NCBI RefSeq assembly: GCF_003569765.1
Contig: NZ_KZ983960.1
Location: forward strand, 1-46,273
Direction of reading: 5' to 3'
DNA: 46,273 bases
From: Caldimonas tepidiphila
GTDB lineage: Bacteria; Pseudomonadota; Gammaproteobacteria; Burkholderiales; Burkholderiaceae_C
Below, in pieces: positions 33,915 through 42,625 of the stretch (positions are counted from its first letter, which is position 1; every line of letters starts with the position of its first letter). Made by a program: the position numbers and the translations under genes. Under the pieces are notes generated by a model, which saw only the letters and a program-made list of their open reading frames with translations, was not told where the DNA came from and searched no databases.

Positions 33915-34169
33915 GCCCCGAACGAGGGGCGTCCGCGTCGCCGGCTCCGCGCCGGACCCTGCCCGCCCCGCGCTCCCGTCGTGCCGGATGCCGCGCGCCG
34001 CACGCGCCTTCCTGCAGGTGCAGCCCGGAAGCCGGCGCTGCATGGTCGGGCGCACCGGGCGCCGGCAGCGTTCTGTCCTGAAGCAAGCCGTGACGGCATT
34101 CCGCTTCCCTGCGTGACGAAGGCCACGAAACCCGCCGCCACCCCTGTCGGCCGCCGTGCCTTGCGGTGG

Positions 34170-34175
34170 TAGATT
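34170..34175 (+). promoter_or_regulatory. Possible -10 of riboswitch transcript
   Basis: TAGATT matches four of six consensus bases and would start transcription near 34182, just before the riboswitch aptamer. No strong -35 is seen at the right distance. Confidence 0.35.
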
Positions 34176-34183
34176 GAAACTCC

Positions 34184-34271
34184 ATGCAACCGCAAACCGG
34201 GCGAAAGCCCGGGACGCAAAGCCTCCGGCCTACAGCGCCTCATGCGCGCCACGGTAGCGGGGCTGCCGGTG
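34184..34271 (+). ncRNA. Cyclic di-GMP-I riboswitch (GEMM-I)
   Basis: The conserved core is unmistakable: CGCAAACC, a stem closed by a GAAA tetraloop (GGGCGAAAGCCC), then GGGACGCAAAGCCTCCGGCC, a variable hairpin, and ACGGTAGCGGGGCTGCCGG. The same blocks occur in the same order in the Vibrio cholerae Vc2 aptamer. It binds c-di-GMP in the 5' leader of an mRNA. The ATG inside it (34242) is therefore not a real start. Its 3' end GCCGG (34265-34269) can also pair with CCGGC (34292-34296), which touches the downstream sequestering hairpin and offers a switching route (inference). Confidence 0.92.
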
Positions 34272-34293
34272 AAGGGGCCGTCCTCCCCTTGCC

Positions 34294-34318
34294 GGCCTCT
34301 CATGAAACGACAGAGGCC
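34294..34318 (+). promoter_or_regulatory. Shine-Dalgarno-sequestering hairpin (expression platform)
   Basis: GGCCTCT (34294-34300) pairs perfectly with AGAGGCC (34312-34318). The right arm contains AGAGG, the ribosome binding site placed six bases before ATG 34323. A second hairpin, AAGGGG/CCCCTT (34272-34290), sits between this and the aptamer. The arrangement supports control of translation initiation; which state c-di-GMP favours is not decided by sequence. Confidence 0.65.
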
Positions 34319-34322
34319 TTCC

Positions 34323-36623
34323 ATGTTCCTTCTCACGCCGACCCGCGCCAGCCGACGCTCCCTCTTCAGGTTCTCCGGCGTGTGCGCTGCCACCGTGCTG
34401 GCCCTTGCCGCCTGCGGCGGCGGCGGGAGCACGGCCGAGGGCAGCGCGACCGGTTCGCTTCAGCTCGGCGGCGTCGTCATCGACGGTCCGATCGAGGGGG
34501 CCCGCGTCTTCCTCGACCTGAACCACAACCAGACCCACGACAGCGGCGAGCCGATCTCCGCGCCCACCGATGCCGCCGGCGCCTTCACGCTGGTGACCGA
34601 GCGCCTCACCCGGGCCCAGGCGGCGACGGCGATGCTCGTCACCCATGTGCCGGACACGGCGAAGGACTCGGACGACGGGGGCCTGACGCTCGCGGCCGCC
34701 GGGCGCCGCGGCTTCGCGCTGATGACGCCCGTCACGGCCTACCTGCAGGTGGCCGAGGGCGGCGCCAACTCGGCGCAGCCCGCCGTCCTCAGCCCGCTGA
34801 CGACGCTGGTGGCCGGCGAGATGGCCTTCAACGGCCTCACGCTCGCAGAGGCCAAGGCCACGGTGCAGGAGCGCCTCGCGCTGCAGGGCAAGGACCCGCT
34901 GGGCAACTTCGTGGCCGCCCGGGACCGGGGCCTGGGCGATCTGGCGCGCGCTGCGGCCATCGCGCTCGGCGAGGCGGGCCGCTCGATCGCCGAGGCCGCC
35001 CGGCAGGGCGAGGGCCTGGCGGTGCACGAGCAGGTCGAGGCCGCCGTGCGGACCGTGACGGAGCAGCTCCCCGCGCTGGCGACCGACCTCGCGCTGGCCG
35101 GCTCCGGAGCGGGCGGCCTGCCGGTCTCCGCCGTGGTCGCCGAGCTGGAGAAGCCGGCCGCCGTCGCCGCGCTGCGGAAGGCGGTGCAGGGCAAGGGCGG
35201 CAGCGCCCAGACCTTCCGCGACTACGTCGTCGTGTTCCGCCCGAACGTCGGCAACCCGGCCACGGAAGCGGCCAACCTGGCGCGCGGCCATGCCGGCCAG
35301 GTCCGCTTCACCTATTCCACCGCGCTCAAGGGCTTCGCGGTGCGCTTGCCCGACGCGGCCGCCGATGCCTTCCTGGCCGCCATGGCGCGCAACCCGAACG
35401 TCGACCGCGTCGAGGTCGACCAGCCGATCACGCTGTCGCAGACGACCCAGTCGAGCGCGACCTGGGGCCTGGACCGCTCCGACCAGCGCGATCTGCCGCT
35501 GTCGGGCAGCTACAGCTATTCGACCAACGGCACCAGCGTGCGCGCCTACGTCGTCGACTCCGGCATCCTGGCCGGCCACGCGGATTTCGGCGGCCGCGTG
35601 AGCGGCGGCTACACCGCGATCAACGACGGCTACGGCACGAGCGACTGCAACGGCCACGGCACCCATGTCGCGGGCACGATCGGCGGCGGCACCTGGGGCA
35701 TTGCCAAGGGCGTGTCGCTGGTCCCGGTGCGGGTGCTCGACTGCGCGGGCTCCGGCACGCTCAGCGGCGTCATCGCCGGCCTCGACTGGATCGCGGCCAA
35801 CGCCACGCGCCCGGCCGTCGTCAACATGTCGCTCGGCGGCGGGGCCTCGTCCACGCTGGACGCGGCGGTCGCGAACACAGTGGCCCGGGGCATCGCGGTG
35901 GTGGTGGCTGCCGGCAACGACGGCGCCAACGCCTGCAACTACTCGCCGGCGCGCGAGCCCTCCGCGCTGACGGTGGGCGCCACGACCAGCAGCGACGCGC
36001 GGGCCTCCTACTCGAACTTCGGCACCTGCCTGGACCTGTTCGCGCCGGGCAGCTCGATCAAGTCGGCCTGGTACACCTCGACCACGGCCACCGCCACGAG
36101 CAGCGGCACGTCGATGGCCGCGCCCCACGTGGCCGGCCTCGCGGCGCAACTGCTGCAGGCGACGCCGAGCGCCACCCCCGCGCAGCTCGCCGACACGATC
36201 AAGTCGGCCGCGACGACCGGCAAGGTGACGAGTGCCGGCTCGGGCTCGCCCAACCTGCTGATCTACACGGGCGCCGCCTCGGCCAGCCAGCCCCCTGCGT
36301 CGAGCTCGACCCTGGTCTCGGTGGCCGCGCTGAGCGGCAGCGCGGCATTGGTGCGCAATGGCTGGCGTGCGACGGTCACGATCGCCGTCAAGGACGCCAA
36401 CGGCGCGCCGGTCCCCGGCGCCGTCGTCAGCGGCGGCTTCACGTTCGGCGGCTCGTCGGTCAACTGCACCACGGCGTCGAACGGCAACTGCAGCATCGGC
36501 AGCGGCAACCTGTCGAAGTCCACCCTGGAGACGAAGTTCACCGTCAGCGGCATCACCGGCACCAACATGAGCTACGACCCGGGCAAGAACGCCGCGAGCT
36601 CGATCACCGTGAGGAAGCCCTGA
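34323..36623 (+). CDS. Subtilisin-like (S8) serine protease, lipoprotein
   Basis: 766 residues. The start ATG 34323 follows the riboswitch and its AGAGG site and gives a lipoprotein signal ending LAAC at residue 31, so the protein is probably outer-membrane anchored. Domains: a carboxypeptidase-regulatory-like strand region (about 40-110), a helical linker, an I9-type propeptide (RDYVVVFRPNVG to VDRVEVDQP, about 300-365), the S8 catalytic domain (about 380-655) with triad D412 (VDSG), H445 (NGHGTHVAG) and S597 (GTSMAAPHVAG) and the oxyanion N of AAGNDG, and a C-terminal beta module of about 103 residues shared with the next gene. It probably trims surface or matrix proteins in response to c-di-GMP (inference). 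GH16 follows 29 bases downstream. Confidence 0.93.
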   Translation: MFLLTPTRASRRSLFRFSGVCAATVLALAACGGGGSTAEGSATGSLQLGGVVIDGPIEGARVFLDLNHNQTHDSGEPISAPTDAAGAFTLVTERLTRAQAATAMLVTHVPDTAKDSDDGGLTLAAAGRRGFALMTPVTAYLQVAEGGANSAQPAVLSPLTTLVAGEMAFNGLTLAEAKATVQERLALQGKDPLGNFVAARDRGLGDLARAAAIALGEAGRSIAEAARQGEGLAVHEQVEAAVRTVTEQLPALATDLALAGSGAGGLPVSAVVAELEKPAAVAALRKAVQGKGGSAQTFRDYVVVFRPNVGNPATEAANLARGHAGQVRFTYSTALKGFAVRLPDAAADAFLAAMARNPNVDRVEVDQPITLSQTTQSSATWGLDRSDQRDLPLSGSYSYSTNGTSVRAYVVDSGILAGHADFGGRVSGGYTAINDGYGTSDCNGHGTHVAGTIGGGTWGIAKGVSLVPVRVLDCAGSGTLSGVIAGLDWIAANATRPAVVNMSLGGGASSTLDAAVANTVARGIAVVVAAGNDGANACNYSPAREPSALTVGATTSSDARASYSNFGTCLDLFAPGSSIKSAWYTSTTATATSSGTSMAAPHVAGLAAQLLQATPSATPAQLADTIKSAATTGKVTSAGSGSPNLLIYTGAASASQPPASSSTLVSVAALSGSAALVRNGWRATVTIAVKDANGAPVPGAVVSGGFTFGGSSVNCTTASNGNCSIGSGNLSKSTLETKFTVSGITGTNMSYDPGKNAASSITVRKP
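36312..36620 (+). repeat. C-terminal module, copy 1 (S8 protease)
   Basis: The last 103 residues of the protease, from LVSVAALSG to SITVRKP. It has two cysteines (VNCTT and GNCSI) likely to form a disulfide, and a KDANGAPVPGAVVSGGFTFG strand core typical of Ig-like domains. It is homologous in order and length to the end of the neighbouring GH16 enzyme. Confidence 0.8.
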
Positions 36624-36652
36624 TCCGGCAGTCCCCAGACGAGCGACGACCC

Positions 36653-37789
36653 ATGAAAACCTCAAGACTTGCGTTCATCTGCACGGGCAGCCTGCTCGTC
36701 CTGGCCGGCTGCGGCGGAGGATCCCCGCACGGCGCCGCCGACCTGGAGGCGGCGCGCTCGAACAGGGTCACGGAACGGGTTGCCTTCGAGAGCATCAAGG
36801 CCACCAGCACCACTTCCTTCGTTGATGAAATGCTTTCCTTCGACTCCTCCCGATGGCAGGCGGCCCACTGGAACAACGGCGGCTACTTCCTGAACGGCTG
36901 GCACCCGAACCAGCTCTCGTTCCAGGACGGGCATCTGAGAATCACGCTGGAAGCGGACTCGCAGAACCTCACGGGCAAGAGTTGCGTCTCGGGCGAATAC
37001 CGCACCCAGGACTCCTACGGATACGGCTTGTACAAGGCCCGGCTCATCGCCTCCAACGTGCCGGGCACCATCACCGCCTTCTTCACCTACACCGGTCCGG
37101 CAGAAGGCACGCGGCATGACGAGATCGATGTCGAGATCAAGGGGGACGACCCGCGCAAGCTGAGCGTGAACTACTGGACGGATGGCGTCGAGCACCCGAC
37201 CGTCATCGACCTCGGCTTCGACGCCTCCGCCGATTACCACGACTACGCCTTCCGCTGGACGCCGAGCTCCATCCAATGGTTCGTCGACGACAGGCTCGTC
37301 CACGAGGAAAAGGGCGCACGGGGGCCGCTGCCGGAGGTCCCGGGGCGCATCATGCTCAGCCTCTGGGGCGCGACGGGCGCCGAGCCCTGGAGCAGCACCT
37401 ATCAGGTGACGGGCACACCTTCCCTGGCATCGGCGGAGCGGGTCGGGTTCAGCGCCGAGGAAGCCTCGCCGCAGAGGCCGGTTTCCGTCGCCGCACTCTC
37501 GGGAAGCTCCCACACCTCGGGGAAGGGCTGGCGCGCGGTCGCGACCATCACGGTGCGCGATGCGAACGGCCTGGCGGTGCCCGACGCGGTCGTCACCGGT
37601 GGGTTCACGGTAGGCGGCTCTCCATTGAACTGCACCACCGGCAGCAGCGGCGTCTGCAGCATCACCAGCGGCACCATCGCCAGGACGAGAAGCAGCACCA
37701 GCTTCTCCGTGAGCGGCATCTCCGGGACGAACCTGAGCTACAACGCAGCTGCGAACCTGGTGGAATCGGTCGCGATCGCGCGGCCCTGA
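36653..37789 (+). CDS. GH16 glycoside hydrolase, lipoprotein
   Basis: 378 residues. Its signal (LAFICTGSLLVLAGC) ends in a lipobox, LAGC, near residue 20. The catalytic domain (about 50-265) is GH16, a beta-jelly-roll family that cleaves beta-1,3/1,4-glucans and related galactans. The motif E157-I-D159-V-E161 (HDEIDVEIKG) contains nucleophile and acid/base, with YGYGLYKARLIAS and WFVDDRLVHEE as flanking strands. The last 103 residues copy the protease C-terminal module. It lies 29 bases after the protease with no separate promoter seen, so it is very likely in the riboswitch-controlled operon. The natural substrate may be the cell's own matrix polysaccharide (inference). Confidence 0.93.
   Translation: MKTSRLAFICTGSLLVLAGCGGGSPHGAADLEAARSNRVTERVAFESIKATSTTSFVDEMLSFDSSRWQAAHWNNGGYFLNGWHPNQLSFQDGHLRITLEADSQNLTGKSCVSGEYRTQDSYGYGLYKARLIASNVPGTITAFFTYTGPAEGTRHDEIDVEIKGDDPRKLSVNYWTDGVEHPTVIDLGFDASADYHDYAFRWTPSSIQWFVDDRLVHEEKGARGPLPEVPGRIMLSLWGATGAEPWSSTYQVTGTPSLASAERVGFSAEEASPQRPVSVAALSGSSHTSGKGWRAVATITVRDANGLAVPDAVVTGGFTVGGSPLNCTTGSSGVCSITSGTIARTRSSTSFSVSGISGTNLSYNAAANLVESVAIARP
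37478..37786 (+). repeat. C-terminal module, copy 2 (GH16 enzyme)
   Basis: The last 103 residues of the GH16 enzyme, from PVSVAALSG to VAIARP. Shared blocks with copy 1 include VSVAALSGS, GWRA, DANG, GGFT-GGS, NCTT, CSI, SVSGI and GTN-SY. The two cysteines are kept. Confidence 0.8.
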
Positions 37790-37794
37790 AGGAC

Positions 37795-37836
37795 AGCAGG
37801 CCCGGAGGCACCGCGCGCGGTGCTGCCGGGCCTGCT
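37795..37836. terminator. Bidirectional terminator hairpin
   Basis: AGCAGGCCCGG (37795-37805) pairs with CCGGGCCTGCT (37826-37836), and inside it GCACCGCGCGCGGTGC (37808-37823) is itself palindromic, separated by one two-base mismatch. This long hairpin sits between the convergent GH16 and ABC transporter genes, five bases after the GH16 stop. There is no T-tract. Confidence 0.7.
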
Positions 37837-37853
37837 GGGGCCTGCGCCGCCGA

Positions 37854-39275
37854 TCAGGGCTCCACGCCTGCCTCGCCGAAACGCAGCCGGCGCGTGCCGA
37901 GCGCGTCCGCGATGCCCTCGTCGTGGGTGACGAGCAGCAATGCCGCCTCCGTCGCCTCGACCGCGTCCAGCAGCGCGGCCAGCGCCTCCTGCTGCGTCAG
38001 GGGGTCGAGCCGCGAGGTCGGCTCGTCGGCGAACAGCAGCGCGGGCCGCACCGTCAGCACCCGCGCGAGCGCCACGCGCTGCAACTCGCCGCCCGAGACC
38101 TCGCCGGGCCGGCGCGCGAGCAGCGCCTCGGGCACGCGCAGCCGCGCGAGCACCTCCTGCACCTCGCGCCACGCGCCGCGGTGCAGGCGCACCACGTCGC
38201 GCAGCGAACGCTCCAGCGGGACGTGCGGCGCGAACGAGGCCACCGGGTCCTGGTAGAGCTTCTGCAGCGCCTGCGGCCCGAGCTCCCGCGCCCGCCGGAG
38301 CTCGCCCCGGTCGGCCGGCAGCAGGCCGAGCAGCACGTTGCCGAGCGTGCTCTTGCCGCTGCCGCTCGGGCCCTGCAGCACGAGCCGCTCGCCGCGCCGC
38401 ACGTCGAGATCCAGCCCCTCGAACAGCGTGCGTCCGCCGAAGCCCTTGCTCAGGCCGCGCGCCTGCAGCAGCGGCGGGCCGGCGGGCGCCGGCACGGCCT
38501 CGCGGCGCGGCCATCGCGAGGGCTCGGCGGCGATCAGCCGGCGCGTGAAGTCGTGGCGCGGCGCGGCCAGCACCTGCGCGGTGTCGCCCTGCTCGACCAC
38601 CTCGCCGTCGCGCAGCACGATCAGCCGCCCGCCGAGCGCCTGCGCGACGCGCAGGTCGTGCGTGATCGTCACGACGCAGCCCCCTTCGCGCAGCACCGCC
38701 TGCAGCATCGCGACGATGCGCCCGCACCAGCGGGCGTCCAGTCCCTTGGTCGGCTCGTCCACCAGCAGCACCCTCGCGCCGCCGGCCAGTGCGATCGTCG
38801 CCGCGGCGCGCTGCGCCATGCCGCCCGAGATCTGCCAGGGATACTGGCGTACCGCGGCCGACAGGCCCACGCCGTCGAGTTCCCGCAGCGCGGCGGCGCC
38901 GGCCTCGGCCGGGGGCACGCCACCCACCAGGGCATGCACTTCGGCGAGTTGCGGCGCGACGCGCCGCAGCGGATCCAGCGCCAGCGCCGGCTCCTGCGGC
39001 AGCAGCGCCAGCCCGCTGCCCCATAGCGGGCGTCGTGCGCGCGCATCGTCGGCGCGGCTCGCACGGCCGGCCACCGTCACACTGCCGCCCGCACGCAGCG
39101 CCGGGGACAGGTTGCCCATCACCGCTTGCGCCAGCAGCGACTTGCCGGCGCCACTCTCGCCCAGCAGCGTCAGGGCCTCGCCGGCGCGAAGCGCGAAGGA
39201 CAGTTCGCGCAGCAGCGGTCGCGAACCGACGTGCACGGCGAGGCCGTCCACGCCGAGCAGGATGTCGTCGCTCAT
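37854..39275 (-). CDS. ABC importer ATPase, two fused nucleotide-binding domains
   Basis: 473 residues carrying both ATPase domains of a dipeptide/nickel-type importer in one chain, equivalent to DppD plus DppF. Domain 1 has Walker A GESGAGKS, signature SGGMAQ and Walker B VLLVDEPTKGLD. Domain 2 has Walker A GPSGSGKST, signature VSGGELQR and Walker B LLFADEPTSRLD. Domain 2 and domain 1 are joined by the linker around EPSRWPRREAVPAPAG. It powers import through the two permeases encoded upstream; start ATG 39275 overlaps the stop of the second permease (ATGA). It is cytoplasmic and membrane-associated. It is the last gene of the TonB/ABC operon. Confidence 0.94.
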   Translation of the reverse strand: MSDDILLGVDGLAVHVGSRPLLRELSFALRAGEALTLLGESGAGKSLLAQAVMGNLSPALRAGGSVTVAGRASRADDARARRPLWGSGLALLPQEPALALDPLRRVAPQLAEVHALVGGVPPAEAGAAALRELDGVGLSAAVRQYPWQISGGMAQRAAATIALAGGARVLLVDEPTKGLDARWCGRIVAMLQAVLREGGCVVTITHDLRVAQALGGRLIVLRDGEVVEQGDTAQVLAAPRHDFTRRLIAAEPSRWPRREAVPAPAGPPLLQARGLSKGFGGRTLFEGLDLDVRRGERLVLQGPSGSGKSTLGNVLLGLLPADRGELRRARELGPQALQKLYQDPVASFAPHVPLERSLRDVVRLHRGAWREVQEVLARLRVPEALLARRPGEVSGGELQRVALARVLTVRPALLFADEPTSRLDPLTQQEALAALLDAVEATEAALLLVTHDEGIADALGTRRLRFGEAGVEP

Positions 39276-40096
39276 GTTTCCTCCCGGTCGCCGGCGATCA
39301 GCATCATGCCCAGCACCACCAGCATCAGCAGCACGACGGGCGCCGCGATCAGCCAGGGCGCTTCCTCGTAGTGCGGCAGGAACTCGGTCATCATCAGGCC
39401 GAGCTCGGGCGTCGGCGGCTGCAGCCCGACGCCGATGAAGCCCAGCGCCGCCAGCGCCAGCACCGCCTGTGCCGCACTGAACGCGAGCAGCGTGCCGAGC
39501 AGGGGCGCGAGCGCGGGCAGCAGGTGGCGGCGCAGCAGGTAGCCGGGCCCGAAGCCGAGCAGCCGCGAGGCCTGCACCGCGTCGCCCGCCAGCACCGGAC
39601 GGCTCGCCGCACGGCTGACGCGGAAGTACTCCACCCACAGCGACAGCGACAGCCCGATGTAGAGCGCCCAGTGCCCGCCCTGCGCCAGCGCGGCGAACAG
39701 CAGCACCAGCAGCAGCCCCGGCAGCGACATCACCGCATCGGACAGCAGCACCAGCGCGCGCTCGGTGCGGCCGCCGCGCCAGGCCGCGGCGATGCCGAGC
39801 AGCACGCCCGGCACCGCCGCGGTGACGGCCGCCAGCAGCGCGAGCCCGAGCGACAGTTGCGCCGCGTGCGCCAGACGGGCGAGCACGCTGCGCCCCAGCA
39901 GGTCGGTGCCGAGCCAGTGCGTGGCGCCCGGCGGCTGCAGGCTCGCGTAGAGATCCTGCCGTGCGGGGTCGATGCCGATCAGCGCCGGCCCGAGCAGCGC
40001 GAAGGCCGCCACGAGCAGCAGCAGCGCAAGACCGACGTGGCGCGGCGCGGACGCGCGGCGCCGCGCCGCGATGGCAAGTGGAAGCGGCGTGCTCAT
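39272..40096 (-). CDS. Dipeptide/nickel-type ABC permease (DppC/NikC-like)
   Basis: 274 residues. The N-terminal segment HVGLALLLLVAAFALLGPALIG is followed by the periplasmic LQPPGATHWLGTDLLGRSVLARLAHAAQLSL, the characteristic DppC-type GTDxxGRD/S-x-x-S/A-R-x-x-x-G/A region. Further membrane helices and the cytoplasmic EAA-like loop (RAASRPVLAGDAVQASRLLGFGPGYLLRRHLLP) that contacts the ATPase are present. It forms the inner-membrane channel together with the DppB-like permease. Both its start and its stop overlap neighbouring genes by four bases. Confidence 0.93.
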   Translation of the reverse strand: MSTPLPLAIAARRRASAPRHVGLALLLLVAAFALLGPALIGIDPARQDLYASLQPPGATHWLGTDLLGRSVLARLAHAAQLSLGLALLAAVTAAVPGVLLGIAAAWRGGRTERALVLLSDAVMSLPGLLLVLLFAALAQGGHWALYIGLSLSLWVEYFRVSRAASRPVLAGDAVQASRLLGFGPGYLLRRHLLPALAPLLGTLLAFSAAQAVLALAALGFIGVGLQPPTPELGLMMTEFLPHYEEAPWLIAAPVVLLMLVVLGMMLIAGDREET

Positions 40097-41058
40097 CGTG
40101 CCTCCTCCGTCGCCCGTCGCGGGTCGAGCGCCATGCAGGCGGCGTCGACCCCGAGGTTGAAGGCCACGAACAGCAGGCCCATGCACAGCGCGGTGCCCTG
40201 GATCATCGGCACGTCGCGGCCGAACACCGCATGCACCAGCGCGTGCCCGATGCCCGGCCAGGCGAACAGCGTCTCGACCACCAGCGCGCCCTCGGCGAGG
40301 AAGACGGTCTGCACGCCGAGCCAGGCGACCACGGGCAGCGCGGCATGGCGCAGGCCGTGGCGCAGCAGCGCCTGCCAGTCGCTCAGGCCCTTGGTGCGCG
40401 CGAACTCGTGCGAGGGCGACTGCACCGCCTCGCGCATCGCGTGACGCGCCACGCGCGCCAGGCCCGCGGCCAGCGGCAGCGCCAGCGTGAGCGCCGGCAG
40501 CAGCAGGCCGCCGTCATGCGCGTCGCCGGCCACCGGCAGCATGCCGAGCTGCACCGCGACGAGCAGCATCAGCAGCAACGCGAGCAGGAAGGGCGGCATC
40601 GCGCGCAGCAGCACCGCGAGCGCGAGCGTGAGGCGGTCGCAGCCGCCGCCCGGGCGCAGCCCGGCGCGGATGCCCAGCGGCAGCCCGATCAGCGCCGCCA
40701 GGCCCACCGAGGCGAGCGCGAGGTCGATCGTGTGGCCGAGCTGGTGGGCCACCTCCTGCCAGACCGGCACGCCGGTCACGAGCGAGGTGCCGAGGTCGCC
40801 GCGCGCGATCTCGCCCCACCACTGCAGCAGCGCGAGGCCGAGCGGGCGGTCCAGCCCCAGCTCGGCGCGCACCGCGTCGGCCGCGGCATTGCTGACGAGG
40901 TCGTAGCCGTAGCGGCCGGCGGCGATGCGCGTGGCGAGGTCGCCCGGCAGCGCGCGCGCCATGAAGAAGCAGACGGTGCCGACGAACAGCGCGAGCGCGA
41001 GCGCCTGCACCGCACGCCGGGCCAGCAGCCCGCCCCAGGCGGAAGAGGGACCCATCAT
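40093..41058 (-). CDS. Dipeptide/nickel-type ABC permease (DppB/NikB-like)
   Basis: 321 residues. A first helix VQALALALFVGTVCFFMARALPGD is followed by the periplasmic ELGLDRPLGLALLQWWGEIARGDLGTSLVTG, which is typical of DppB/NikB. Later come several helices (ALASVGLAALIGLPLGIRAG, PPFLLALLLMLLVAVQLG) and the EAA-like loop (HEFARTKGLSDWQALLRHGLRHAALP). It ends with VVETLFAWPGIGHALVHAVFGRDVPMIQG, the classic DppB signature. Start ATG 41058 (a second ATG at 41055) overlaps the stop of the binding-protein gene. Confidence 0.94.
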   Translation of the reverse strand: MMGPSSAWGGLLARRAVQALALALFVGTVCFFMARALPGDLATRIAAGRYGYDLVSNAAADAVRAELGLDRPLGLALLQWWGEIARGDLGTSLVTGVPVWQEVAHQLGHTIDLALASVGLAALIGLPLGIRAGLRPGGGCDRLTLALAVLLRAMPPFLLALLLMLLVAVQLGMLPVAGDAHDGGLLLPALTLALPLAAGLARVARHAMREAVQSPSHEFARTKGLSDWQALLRHGLRHAALPVVAWLGVQTVFLAEGALVVETLFAWPGIGHALVHAVFGRDVPMIQGTALCMGLLFVAFNLGVDAACMALDPRRATEEAR

Positions 41059-42614
41059 GCCTGCCACCTCATCTGCGTGAGGCGGTAGGAGCGCTCCAGC
41101 GGGTCGAGGCTCACGCCCGAGACGCGCGCGCTCACCGCGACCTGCTGCCGGTACCAGGCGATCGGGATCACCGGCAGCTCGGCCTGCAGCACGCCCGCCA
41201 CCTGCCGGCGCTGCTGCACGAGGCGCCCGGGCGGCAGGCCGCCGCGGGAGAGCTCGGCCAGCGCCGCCTCGAGCATGGCGCTGCGCCAGCCCATCGCGCC
41301 CCAGTCGCCGCCCTGCGGCCCGAAGTCCTGCGCCAGCGTGCCTGTCGGGTCGGGCACGGTGGCGTAGTTGCGCGCGGCCAGCCCCAGCTGCAGGCTGCCG
41401 TCGCGGTGCCCGAGCGGAATGTCGCCGGAGTTGCCGATGTTCACCTTCACCGCGATGCCGGCCAGGCGCCACTGCTCCTGCAGCACGGTGGCGATGATCG
41501 GCAGCTCGGGCCGGTCGGGGAAGGTGCGCAGCGCGAGCGTCAGGGGCCGGCCCTGCGGGTCGCGCAGCCCGTCGGCGGCGCGGCGCCAGCCGGCCTCGGC
41601 GAGCAGCCGCGCGGCGGCTTCCGGGTCGTGGCCGAGCGGCGGCAGACCCTCGTCGTGCCAGCCGCGCAGCGTCGGCGGGAAGAGCTGCGTCGCGGCGAGC
41701 TCCGGGTCGCGCAGCACCGCCAGGGCGATGCCCTTGCGGTCGATCGCGAGGCTGAGCGCGCGGCGCACGCGCAGATCGCCCAGCGCCGGCAGCCCGGCGT
41801 TGAGCTTGACGATCACGGTGCGCGGCAGCGTCACCGTCTCGACCGGGACCTTGCCGCGGCGGCGCAGGCGCTGCAGGCTCGCCGGGTCGAGCCCGTAGGC
41901 GAGGTCGGACTGGCCGCTCTCGGCCATCAGCGCGCGCGTCTCGGGCCGGCTCGCGACGAGGTAGCGCACCCGCCCGATCGCCGGCCGCGGGCCGTCGTAG
42001 TGCTCGAAGGCCACCGCCTCGACCTGCTGCGGCGGCGCGAGCAGCGAGACCCGGTAGGGACCGCTGCCGACGATCGCCTGCACGCTGCCGTCGGCGCGGT
42101 AGCTCGACGGCGCGAGCACCAGCGTGCTGCTGTGCGCCAGCAGTGCGGGCAGTCCGCCGAAGGGCGCCGACAGGCGGATGAGCACGACCGCCGCGCCCTC
42201 CGCCTCGATCGAGCGGACGGGCGCCGCGCTCAGCAGCGCCGGCGGGGTGCGCGCGGCCTCGAGGCAGCGCACCACGGCTGCCGCCGTGACCGGGGTGCCG
42301 TCATGGAAGCGGGCGGCAGGCCGCAGCTCGAAGCGCCAGGCGAGGCCGTCGGCCGAGACGCTCCAGCGCCGTGCGAGCGCCGCTTGCGGCGTGCCGTCGT
42401 CGAGCGCGTCGAGCAGCGTCTCGGCGATCTGCATGCGGGTGAAGACATAGCCGCTGGCCGCCGGCGCGAGGCCGCCGATCTCCCAGGGGCCGACGATCTG
42501 GAGCGGCCCCCGCGAGGGCTGGGCGCGGAGGGCGAGCGGTGCCGCGCCGGCCGCGAGCCCGGCGGCGCCGAGCCGCAGCAGGTCCCGGCGCGTGAAGTCG
42601 GGGAAAAGTGTCAT
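41055..42614 (-). CDS. Periplasmic solute-binding protein, peptide/nickel type
   Basis: 519 residues, SBP family 5. A twin-arginine signal TRRDLLRLGAAGLAAGAAPLAL suggests export in folded form. Family landmarks are GLAWRFELRPAARFHDGTPVTAAAVV, VGSGPYRV, LNAGLPALGDLRVRRALSLAIDRKGIA and LLAEAGW. It delivers its ligand to the two permeases. Because a TonB-dependent receptor precedes it, the ligand probably enters through the outer membrane as a chelate or metallophore complex such as nickel or iron, but peptide or opine uptake is not excluded. The TonB gene ends 11 bases upstream. Confidence 0.92.
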   Translation of the reverse strand: MTLFPDFTRRDLLRLGAAGLAAGAAPLALRAQPSRGPLQIVGPWEIGGLAPAASGYVFTRMQIAETLLDALDDGTPQAALARRWSVSADGLAWRFELRPAARFHDGTPVTAAAVVRCLEAARTPPALLSAAPVRSIEAEGAAVVLIRLSAPFGGLPALLAHSSTLVLAPSSYRADGSVQAIVGSGPYRVSLLAPPQQVEAVAFEHYDGPRPAIGRVRYLVASRPETRALMAESGQSDLAYGLDPASLQRLRRRGKVPVETVTLPRTVIVKLNAGLPALGDLRVRRALSLAIDRKGIALAVLRDPELAATQLFPPTLRGWHDEGLPPLGHDPEAAARLLAEAGWRRAADGLRDPQGRPLTLALRTFPDRPELPIIATVLQEQWRLAGIAVKVNIGNSGDIPLGHRDGSLQLGLAARNYATVPDPTGTLAQDFGPQGGDWGAMGWRSAMLEAALAELSRGGLPPGRLVQQRRQVAGVLQAELPVIPIAWYRQQVAVSARVSGVSLDPLERSYRLTQMRWQA

Positions 42615-42625
42615 GGCAGCCGCCC

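Noticed and set aside
34242-34322. ATGs at 34242 and 34302 as starts of the S8 protease
   Set aside because: The first lies inside the riboswitch aptamer and the second in the loop of the sequestering hairpin; neither has a ribosome binding site, while 34323 has AGAGG at the right distance and gives the lipoprotein signal.
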